The translations under genes and the position numbers were made by a program. Of a DNA stretch of 7,847 bases, positions 1 to 5,689 are shown in pieces. Source of the DNA: Gemmatimonadota bacterium (GTDB lineage Bacteria > Gemmatimonadota > Gemmatimonadetes > Gemmatimonadales > GWC2-71-9); contig QHVD01000331.1 in the NCBI GenBank assembly GCA_003222235.1, positions 1 through 7,847 of the forward strand, given 5' to 3'. Position 1 is the stretch's first letter. The number at the start of each line of letters is the position of its first letter. The notes beneath the pieces are model-generated. The model was not told the origin of the DNA and ran no database searches. It worked only from the letters and a program-made list of their open reading frames with translations.

Positions 1-489
1 GAGGCACGCGAGCGGCAGCGCCGTCGATGCGAACAGCTTGCCGTCGTGGCCCGGCGACGGGTAGGAGGCCATGAGTCCGGACAGCTCGTAGGCGAGTCCG
101 GCGATCACCGAGCCGGTCCAGGACACGCGCAGGCGCCGCAGCAGCCAATAGGTGAAGAGCCCCGCGAGGACGTAGTGCAGCACGAAGTCGAGGTTCACGA
201 CCGTTGCGACTGGGAGGACGAGGCGCAGGAACGACGTCGGGTAGAAGATGTCCCCGTGGCCCGCGGCGACGAACGGCAGCCCGCCGAACAGTTCGGGGTT
301 CCAGAGCGGCACGTGCCCCAGGCGGTGCCACCACTCGGCGCCCCACGCGCGAAACGCGTAGCCGGCCGCGTACTGATCGCCGCCCGGGGCAGCCAGCCAC
401 TTTCCCTGTATCATGGGGAGGGAGAGCAGCGCCACCCACAGCGTGAAGAGACCCGTGGCGACGAGGGTCGGCCGCTTAGGTTCGTACAC
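1..489 (-). CDS. YfhO-like polytopic membrane glycosyltransferase (GT-C type), C-terminus beyond window
   Basis: Only the N-terminal 163 residues are inside the window; the frame is open to the left edge. Seen: a membrane helix near residues 8-27, a periplasmic-type loop rich in Trp and Gly with D38 and the motif PLWNPELFGG (61-70), then FYPTSFLRLVLP (82-93) and further hydrophobic segments at about 94-116 and 124-140. The arrangement of PLWNP, a GlP motif, an FYP motif and a following helix with YWLLR matches my memory of the YfhO family. In Bacillus subtilis YfhO acts with the polyprenyl-P-sugar synthase CsbB in glycosylating lipoteichoic acid. The expected role here is transfer of a lipid-linked sugar to an envelope acceptor on the outer face of the inner membrane; the acceptor is unknown. 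The start is the GTG at 489-487, chosen because a perfect AGGAGG sits six bases upstream. The gene overlaps the preceding flippase-like gene by 14 bases. It could also be another GT-C family such as a GT39/GT87 relative. Confidence 0.75.
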   Translation of the reverse strand, partial: MYEPKRPTLVATGLFTLWVALLSLPMIQGKWLAAPGGDQYAAGYAFRAWGAEWWHRLGHVPLWNPELFGGLPFVAAGHGDIFYPTSFLRLVLPVATVVNLDFVLHYVLAGLFTYWLLRRLRVSWTGSVIAGLAYELSGLMASYPSPGHDGKLFASTALPLACL

Positions 490-1411
490 CAACGTCCTCC
501 TTGGTCCGCCCGGTGACGAGCATGACGCCGAGGGGTGCGGCTGCCTCGCAAAGGGTCAGGAGCACTCGTGAGCCGACGCTCAGCGCCACTGCGCCCCCAC
601 TGCCGAGCGTCGGCGTGAGCAGCCCGATGAACACCAGCTCTCGAACGCCGACCCCGCCCGGAGCAAACAGCGCCAGCAGGCCCAAAATGTAGCCGAGCGC
701 GAACACGCCCGCGGCGGTCGTGAGGGGGAGCGACCCGGGAAGGCCCAAGCCGCGGGCGAGCAGCCAGAACGCGAGGCCGTACGACCCCCAGCTCACGAGG
801 GTCAGGGCTGCGCTCTCGGCCACGGCCGCGAGGGGGAGGGGCTTGAACTCGCTCCCCCCCCCCGCCCCCCCCGCCCCTCGTCCCACGAGCCCGGCCAGCC
901 ACCGGGCGCCCCGTTGCCACGCGAGGAACCCGATTGTGCCCACGGCGGCGAGCGCCGCCGCGGCGAGCCGCAGAGGCGACTCGGCGGAGGGCGTAGCCCC
1001 GGCCACGACGGCCACGGCGGTTCCCAATCCCACGGCCTGGACCGCGAATGCCGATGCGCTGGCCGCCCAGGGTTCGACGCCGGCGCGCTGGGCCAGGACG
1101 ATGAGCCCGGCCACGCTCCACACCTTGCCCGGCACGTAGCGGCCGAGATTCACGACCAGCCAGATGCGCGCGGCGCGACCGTAGCCGAGGTGCTGCCCCC
1201 ACCCGGCGAGGATCCTGCGCCATGACTCGATCTGGATCGCGTAGGTGACGAACACCGCGAGCACCGACAGCGCGAGCCATCCCGCCTTGGGCGCGAGCGT
1301 CACGTGGAGCGAGCGGAATTCCGTCCAGTTTCTGGCGACGGCGCGCCACACCATCAGGGCGACGACCGCGGCCACGGCGATTTGGGCGCTCCACCACAAC
1401 GCCTTACGCAC
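476..1411 (-). CDS. Putative lipid/glycolipid flippase, PF03706 (UPF0104, lysylphosphatidylglycerol synthase TM-like)
   Basis: An inner-membrane protein of 311 residues with about seven or eight hydrophobic segments (roughly 7-23, 45-62, 97-107, 118-138, 147-165, 195-220, 228-250 and 272-299). Two stretches are typical of PF03706: NLGRYVPGKVW (88-98) and FAPGGVGVREL (249-259). The family includes the flippase domain of MprF and archaeal AglD; a role in moving a polyprenyl- or diacyl-linked substrate across the membrane is an inference. I place the start at GTG 1411 and not at the further-upstream ATG of the same frame, because GTG gives a tight GTGCGTAA overlap with the stop of the GT4 gene and begins directly before the first helix, while the upstream stretch is basic, low-complexity shadow of the GT4 C-terminus. 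A Gly/Ala/Ser linker (177-187) is encoded by G8 and G10 runs. Its genetic neighbours point to envelope glycan assembly. It is not the full LPG synthase because the catalytic C-terminal half of MprF is absent. Confidence 0.8.
   Translation of the reverse strand: MRKALWWSAQIAVAAVVALMVWRAVARNWTEFRSLHVTLAPKAGWLALSVLAVFVTYAIQIESWRRILAGWGQHLGYGRAARIWLVVNLGRYVPGKVWSVAGLIVLAQRAGVEPWAASASAFAVQAVGLGTAVAVVAGATPSAESPLRLAAAALAAVGTIGFLAWQRGARWLAGLVGRGAGGAGGGSEFKPLPLAAVAESAALTLVSWGSYGLAFWLLARGLGLPGSLPLTTAAGVFALGYILGLLALFAPGGVGVRELVFIGLLTPTLGSGGAVALSVGSRVLLTLCEAAAPLGVMLVTGRTKEDVGVRT
496..501 (-). promoter_or_regulatory. Strong Shine-Dalgarno of the YfhO-like gene
   Basis: Read on the minus strand this is AGGAGG, six bases before the GTG at 489-487. 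It lies inside the last codons of the upstream flippase-like gene. It is the only textbook ribosome site in the window and decides the start of the YfhO-like gene, whose first in-frame ATG lies well inside the first membrane helix. Confidence 0.75.
854..872 (-). repeat. Tandem homopolymers G10 and G8 inside the flippase-like gene
   Basis: On the plus strand there are ten C (854-863), one G (864), then eight C (865-872). On the coding strand these are G8 and G10 separated by one C and they encode Gly/Ala residues 180-186 in a cytoplasm- or periplasm-exposed linker. The reading frame is the same on both sides, so the gene is intact as sequenced. A change of one base in either run would shift the frame in the middle of the protein. 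Confidence 0.9.
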
Positions 1412-2573
1412 TGTCGCGTTCCGGCTGGAGCGCCTGGCGATACAGCGCCTCGAACCGCTCCGCCACCGCGGCGGGATCGAAGCGGCGCCGCAACTCCGCG
1501 CCCGCCTCGGCGGCGAGGCGGCGGGCGGCCGCATCGCGGGCGAGCTCGTCGATCGCGTCCGCCAGCTCGCCCGCGTTTCCGGGGGAGACGCGCCGGCCAG
1601 GCCCCTGCTCCGGGACGATGTCCGTCACGCCGCCGCCGTCCGCGGCCGCCACGACAGGCACTCCCAGCATCAGGGCTTCCGCCGCCGCGAGCCCGAGCCC
1701 TTCCCTGGCTGCGGGAAACGCGAATACGTCCGCGTCCCCGACCGCCTGCGGGATGCGGTCCGGTGGCACCTCACCGAGGAACCGCGTCTCGCCGGCGATG
1801 CCCAACTCGGCGGCGCGGCGCTCCAGGTAGGGGCGTTCCGGCCCGTCGCCCACGATCGTGAGGGGGAGCGCGCGCCCGCGCTGCTTCAGCAGGGCGACGG
1901 CCTCGACCACGAGATCGACGCGCTTCTGCTTCGAGAGCCGCCCTACGGTGACGACCCCGCCGCCGCCCGCGCTCGTGCGAGCGAACGCCCGCACGTCCAC
2001 CGGCATCGGCTGGACGGCGATGCGCCTGGCGTCGAGGCCGGCGACGGACGCAGCGCGGTTCGCGAGGTAGGTGGACACGGCAGTCACCAGCGCCGCGCCC
2101 GGCAGCACGCGCCGCGCGACCCATCGCGCCGCCGCGAAGCGCTCCAGCAGTGCCACGTCGGTGCCATGCAGGGTGACGACGTACGGGCGGCGCGCCAGCC
2201 ATGCGCTGATGCCTCCCGGAGCCCACCAGTGCGCGTGCACCAGGTCGATGTGCCCGTCGCTGCAGATCCCCGCGATTGCGCGCGCCTGGCGCACGACCAG
2301 CGACGTGGCCGCGGACAGCCCCCATGGGGTCCTGGCGGCGGCCACCATTCTCCCGCGGTACGCGAGCGTTTCCCAGCGCGCGGGCGCATAGCGGACGCGT
2401 GTGACCGGCACCTGATGGCGGACTTCCTTCCCTCCCCTCCCCTCATCCGCCGGCGCGATGACGTGCACCGCGTGGCCCCGATGCACGAGCGCCAGCACCA
2501 ACCGCTCGACGAAGGCGCCGGCCACATCGCCGTCCCAGCGGGGGTAGGCGTGCGTCACGCACGCGAGGTTCAA
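1404..2573 (-). CDS. GT4 family glycosyltransferase (GT-B fold)
   Basis: A soluble or membrane-associated transferase of 389 residues, normal for GT4. The N-terminal Rossmann domain begins with VTHAYPRWDGDVAGAF (6-21), the usual opening with the Gly-rich loop, then LVHAHWW (111-117) and TLHGTD (134-139). The C-terminal donor-binding domain shows GRLSKQKRVD (211-220), VGDGPER (241-247) and the paired-glutamate motif EGLGLAAAE (E291 and E299), which is typical of retaining GT4 enzymes. It probably adds a nucleotide-activated sugar to a growing lipid-linked glycan in the cytoplasm; donor and acceptor cannot be told. I chose TTG 2573-2571 as start: it overlaps the stop of the methyltransferase gene as TTGA, matching the ATGA pattern of this operon, and puts the protein start three residues before the conserved first strand. 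The next in-frame candidate, GTG at 2558, would cut into that strand. No clear Shine-Dalgarno precedes it, so translation is likely coupled. Confidence 0.9.
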   Translation of the reverse strand: MNLACVTHAYPRWDGDVAGAFVERLVLALVHRGHAVHVIAPADEGRGGKEVRHQVPVTRVRYAPARWETLAYRGRMVAAARTPWGLSAATSLVVRQARAIAGICSDGHIDLVHAHWWAPGGISAWLARRPYVVTLHGTDVALLERFAAARWVARRVLPGAALVTAVSTYLANRAASVAGLDARRIAVQPMPVDVRAFARTSAGGGGVVTVGRLSKQKRVDLVVEAVALLKQRGRALPLTIVGDGPERPYLERRAAELGIAGETRFLGEVPPDRIPQAVGDADVFAFPAAREGLGLAAAEALMLGVPVVAAADGGGVTDIVPEQGPGRRVSPGNAGELADAIDELARDAAARRLAAEAGAELRRRFDPAAVAERFEALYRQALQPERDSA

Positions 2574-3184
2574 GTCTTCACGAACCGATAGACGATGGAG
2601 CGCGCGAGCAGGGCCCACATTGGGATCGGCGGGTGCAGATAGGTCCCGCCCGTGCGCTCGAGCCGGAAGCCGTTCATCTCGCCCAGCTTCGTCATGGTCT
2701 GACGGGTCCAGCCGTAGATGTGGCCTTGACGGTCGGGGATCCGGAGCACGTTCCAGATGATCTCTTTGAGGTGGTACGGGTTCGGCACCGAGAGGACCAG
2801 CACGCCGCCGGGCTTGAGCACCCGATGAATCTCGCCGAGCGTGCCGTAGGGGTTCGGGACGTGCTCCAGCACTTCGATGCAGAACACGAAGTCGTATGCG
2901 CCATCCGGGAACGGGATGCCGTTCGAGATGTCCTGGATCAGCACGTCCGGGCCGGCGAACTCGGGAGCGATGTCGATCCCCTGGTATTTCACCCCCGGGG
3001 GCAAGAAGCCGCGCAGCCCGCCGTCGCGGGCGCCGATGTCCAGCACGGCGGCGCCCGTGGGGACACGGGCGAGCCGGGCCGCCTTGCGGAACCGCATCCG
3101 CTCCTCGCCCGGCGAGCGCCAGGCGGTGCGGGCGGTGTAGAACGCGGTGAGCTCGCGGGAGGCGGGGGCGATCTTCGCTGCCAT
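2570..3184 (-). CDS. Class I SAM-dependent methyltransferase (Methyltransf_11-like)
   Basis: A protein of 204 residues. Seen: motif I VLDIGARDGG (47-56) with an acidic residue after the next strand (D71 in GIDIAP), motif II FVFCIEVLEHVPNP (99-112), and motif III LKPGGVLVLSVPNP (123-136). This order is that of small UbiE/UbiG-type methyltransferases, and the EVLEHVPNP segment is common in enzymes placed in polysaccharide clusters. It likely methylates a sugar or lipid intermediate made by the neighbouring glycosyltransferases; substrate specificity cannot be read. Start ATG 3184 has no evident Shine-Dalgarno. A hydrophobic-basic C-terminus (185-204, PPIPMWALLARS and onward) could touch the membrane. 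It follows a 76-bp gap after the GT2 gene and overlaps the GT4 gene by four bases. Confidence 0.88.
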   Translation of the reverse strand: MAAKIAPASRELTAFYTARTAWRSPGEERMRFRKAARLARVPTGAAVLDIGARDGGLRGFLPPGVKYQGIDIAPEFAGPDVLIQDISNGIPFPDGAYDFVFCIEVLEHVPNPYGTLGEIHRVLKPGGVLVLSVPNPYHLKEIIWNVLRIPDRQGHIYGWTRQTMTKLGEMNGFRLERTGGTYLHPPIPMWALLARSIVYRFVKT

Positions 3185-3260
3185 AAGTGACGTGGAGAGA
3201 ATGTAATAGCCGCTCTACCAAACCGAACCCCCCGCTCGGGAACGGGTCTGCTCGGTGACG
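3185..3260 (-). other. Only intergenic spacer of the window; possible internal regulatory site
   Basis: These 76 bases separate the GT2 stop from the methyltransferase start. On the coding strand a GC-rich half carries an imperfect hairpin (CCCG paired with CGGG around TTCCCGAG) and a six-base direct repeat CCGAGC, and is followed by a more AT-rich part with GGCTATTACATTC before the ATG. I could not fit a convincing -35/-10 pair (best hexamers are about 13 bases apart) nor a sigma-54 -24/-12 element. There is no U-run like that of an intrinsic terminator. It is the most likely place for a secondary promoter or an attenuating hairpin simply because it is the only gap. Confidence 0.35.
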
Positions 3261-4229
3261 TCACCGATCTGTCGGAGGTCCCGGCCGCCGGCGCAGCTGC
3301 TCGAGCTCCCGCTGCAGAGCCCGCACCTCCTCCTGCATCGTCGCTACCATCTCCCCGAGGAAGCCGACGACAAACAGCGCCAGTCCTCCGATGATGAGGA
3401 GGAGGACCAGGTAGAGGAACGCCCGATTGCCATGCTGGAAGGCGAAGCGCTCGATGAGGGCATACACGCCGACGGCGATGCCGAGGAAGATCAGCACGGC
3501 GCCCGGCAGCCCGAAGAACAGCATCGGCTTCCGGCCGAAGCGCAGCTGGAACCACACGGACAGGAGGTCCAGCACGCCCACCGGGATGCGCCCGATCCCG
3601 AATTTCGATCTCCCCGCGGTGCGCGGGTACAGCGGCACGGGGTGCTCGGCGACCCGGAATCCCTGGGCCGCCGCGATGACGACCATGAACCGATGCCAGT
3701 CGGGCCGCGCCGGTACGGCGTCCACCACCTCGCGCCGGTAGGCCTTCACCGAGTTGAGATCGGTGACCCGGATGCCGAACAGCCAGCGGCACAGCTGGTT
3801 GTACACGGCGGAGACGAAGCGCCGGTCGTAGTGTCCCTGCTTGGCCCCCGTCACGAGGTCCGCCTCGCCGGCGAAGATCGGCGCCACGAGCCCGGGGATG
3901 TCGGCCGGGAGATACTGCAAGTCCGCCGGGAAGAACACGAATACGTTGCCGCGCGCCACCTCGGCCCCCGACCGGAGCGCGTCCGCGATGCCGCGCTGGG
4001 TGCGGTGCGAGACGACGCGGAGGAACGGGTACCGCGCGCTGAGGTCCCGGAGGACCTCGGCGGTCCCGTCGAGGCTGCCGTCGTTCACGATGACGAGCTC
4101 GCAGGCGTAGGGGAGCGGCAGGAGCGCGTCGCGCGCCTGGCGGACCAGCTCGGGAAGGTTTTCGGCTTCGTCTTTCGCGGGAACGAGCACGCTCACCTCG
4201 GGCGCGACGGCCCCGGTGGCGAGGCTCAT
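3261..4229 (-). CDS. Family 2 glycosyltransferase, polyprenyl-phosphate sugar synthase-like (CsbB/ArnC/DPM1 type)
   Basis: A protein of 322 residues. The GT-A domain starts with VSVLVPAKDEAENL (12-25), continues with ELVIVNDGSLDGT (44-56) and SHRTQRGIADALRSG (74-88), and carries the metal/donor motif as FFPADLQYLPADIP (99-112). In dolichyl-phosphate mannose synthase and ArnC the equivalent is DADLQ; here Pro replaces the first Asp, a variant I believe occurs in a subgroup. Two membrane helices follow (about 235-258 and 270-293) and a short charged coiled-coil tail (296-315). This GT-A plus two-helix layout is that of CsbB, GtrB and ArnC, which place a sugar on undecaprenyl phosphate at the cytoplasmic face. 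The start ATG overlaps the rpoN stop as ATGA and lacks a Shine-Dalgarno, so translation depends on rpoN. Together with the flippase-like and YfhO-like genes it suggests an envelope glycosylation pathway. The sugar is unknown. Confidence 0.88.
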   Translation of the reverse strand: MSLATGAVAPEVSVLVPAKDEAENLPELVRQARDALLPLPYACELVIVNDGSLDGTAEVLRDLSARYPFLRVVSHRTQRGIADALRSGAEVARGNVFVFFPADLQYLPADIPGLVAPIFAGEADLVTGAKQGHYDRRFVSAVYNQLCRWLFGIRVTDLNSVKAYRREVVDAVPARPDWHRFMVVIAAAQGFRVAEHPVPLYPRTAGRSKFGIGRIPVGVLDLLSVWFQLRFGRKPMLFFGLPGAVLIFLGIAVGVYALIERFAFQHGNRAFLYLVLLLIIGGLALFVVGFLGEMVATMQEEVRALQRELEQLRRRPGPPTDR

Positions 4230-5689
4230 AGGCGCTTGCGCATCCGGGCCGGTAGGACGCCCAGCTGGTCGCGGTACTTCGCGACCGTGCGGCGGGCGAT
4301 CCTGACCCCGCGCTGGGCGAACAGCTCGACGATCTGCTGATCGGTGAGCGGGTTCTTCGAATCCTCGCCGTCCACCATCTTCTGGATCTGGGCCTTGATG
4401 GAGCGGGCGCTCGCGTCCTCGCCCGTCGTCGTGGATAGGCCGCTCGAGAAGAAGAACTTGAGCGGCAAGAGGCCCCGCGGCGTCTGCACGAATTTCTCGT
4501 TCGTCACCCGGCTCACGGTGCTCTCGTGCATGTTGATGACGTCCGCCACCTCGCGCAGCGTGAGCGGCTTCAAGTACTCCACCCCCTTCTCGAAGAAGTC
4601 GCGCTGCCGGTCCACGATGAAGTTCATCACCTTGAGCATCGTCTGGCGGCGCTGCTCGATCGCCTGGATCATCCAGTGCGCGCTATTCATGCGCTGGTTG
4701 ATGAAGTCCTTGTTCTCGCCCTGGAACTTCTTCTTGTCGCGCGCGATCTCCTGGTAGGTCCTGGAAATCCGGAGCCGCGGCAGGCCGGCGTCGTTCAGAA
4801 AGACGTGGTAGTGGCCGTCGATCTTCTCGACCACGAGGTCCGGGATGATGTAGGCGTCGTTCGCCGGGGAATGCTGGAGGCCCGGCTTGGGGTCGAGCTT
4901 CGCGAGCTCGTCGGCGACCTTCTGCACCTCGGCGGCGTCGAGCCCGAAGCGCTTGCCCAGGTCGCTCCAGCGATGCGCCTTGAGATCCTCGAACGCCTCC
5001 TTCACCAAGCGGTAGGCGAGGGTCCCGGTCTCGTTGCGCGCCTCGAGCTGGAGCAGCAGGCATTCCCGCAGGTCGCGCGCCGCCACGCCGGGCGGGTCGA
5101 ACTTCTGGATGATACGGAGCATCGCTTCGGCGTCGGCCAGGGTGTACGGCTCGACCCCCTTCTCGTCCTGGGATTCGTCCGCGTACTGCTGGAGCAGGTT
5201 GTTGGCGCCGGCGACGATCTCTTCGGGCGACGCTCCGAGGTAGCCGTCCTCGGCGATGTTGCCGATGAACTCCTCGGCGAGGAGCCGCTGGCGCGGCGTG
5301 AGATCGAGCATCTGCATCTGCTCGCGCAGGTACTCGGAAAGGCCCTTCGTCTCGACCGAGACCGGCTCGGTGTACTCCTTGGCCTCGCTCATGTCGCGCG
5401 GCGGCACACCGCTGTCGCTCCCGTCGTCGAGCAGGATGTCCTCCCAATTGGGCTCGTCCTCTTTCTCTTTCTCCTTCTTCTCCTGCTCCGCGCCGTCCTC
5501 GGAGAGCGAGACCTCGGTCTCCTCCTCCGGCTCCTCCAGCTCCAGGAATGGATTGCCGAGCAACTCCTGCTTGAGGTGCTGCTGCAGGTCGAGCAGCGGC
5601 ATGTAGAGGAGGTCCATCGCCTGGTAGAGGCGTGGATTGATCCGCAGGTCCTGGCGGAGCGACGTCTGTTGGTGCAGGCCCGTCTTCAT
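4226..5689 (-). CDS. rpoN: RNA polymerase sigma-54 factor RpoN
   Basis: Complete sigma-54 of 487 residues, the normal length. Region I (1-50) is Gln/Leu-rich and contacts activators and the -12 fork. Region II (about 51-115) is short and strongly acidic with a Lys/Glu run (70-78). The core-binding domain covers about 115-300, containing DLTPRQRLLAEEFIGNI (129-145), KFDPPGVAARDLREC (196-210) and the LDPKPG motif (265-270). The helix-turn-helix region is around 377-397 (TLREVADVINMHESTVSRVT). The RpoN box near the C-terminus reads ARRTVAKYRD (465-474); the usual form ends in Glu, so Asp is a conservative change. The ATG overlaps the lptB stop as ATGA, without a Shine-Dalgarno. The lptB-rpoN order is widely conserved in proteobacteria, where hpf and ptsN follow; here a glycosyltransferase gene follows. 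It directs transcription from -24/-12 promoters with AAA+ activators, none of which is encoded in the window. Confidence 0.98.
   Translation of the reverse strand: MKTGLHQQTSLRQDLRINPRLYQAMDLLYMPLLDLQQHLKQELLGNPFLELEEPEEETEVSLSEDGAEQEKKEKEKEDEPNWEDILLDDGSDSGVPPRDMSEAKEYTEPVSVETKGLSEYLREQMQMLDLTPRQRLLAEEFIGNIAEDGYLGASPEEIVAGANNLLQQYADESQDEKGVEPYTLADAEAMLRIIQKFDPPGVAARDLRECLLLQLEARNETGTLAYRLVKEAFEDLKAHRWSDLGKRFGLDAAEVQKVADELAKLDPKPGLQHSPANDAYIIPDLVVEKIDGHYHVFLNDAGLPRLRISRTYQEIARDKKKFQGENKDFINQRMNSAHWMIQAIEQRRQTMLKVMNFIVDRQRDFFEKGVEYLKPLTLREVADVINMHESTVSRVTNEKFVQTPRGLLPLKFFFSSGLSTTTGEDASARSIKAQIQKMVDGEDSKNPLTDQQIVELFAQRGVRIARRTVAKYRDQLGVLPARMRKRL

Noticed and set aside
1245..2591. Plus-strand open frame of 448 codons
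   Set aside because: It is antisense to the GT4 gene, is rich in Arg/His/Ala/Pro without motifs, and is expected by chance from high third-position GC.
1404..3221. GT4 gene starting at the far-upstream start of its frame (605 residues)
   Set aside because: The extra N-terminal part is a shadow of the methyltransferase gene; the GT4 fold begins at the TTG 2573 region.
3190..3230. tRNA-like D-arm (GTTCGGTTTGGTAGAGC on the minus strand) in the intergenic gap
   Set aside because: The D-stem can pair but no matching anticodon arm, T-arm or acceptor stem follows before the methyltransferase ATG; probably chance, so no tRNA or attachment-site remnant is claimed.
3185..3260. Sigma-54 or sigma-70 promoter in the gap
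   Set aside because: No TGGC-N9-TGC element and no -35/-10 pair with proper spacing could be fitted.
3255..4340. Plus-strand open frame of 361 codons
   Set aside because: Antisense to the GT2 gene, charged low-complexity translation with no family features and no ribosome site seen.
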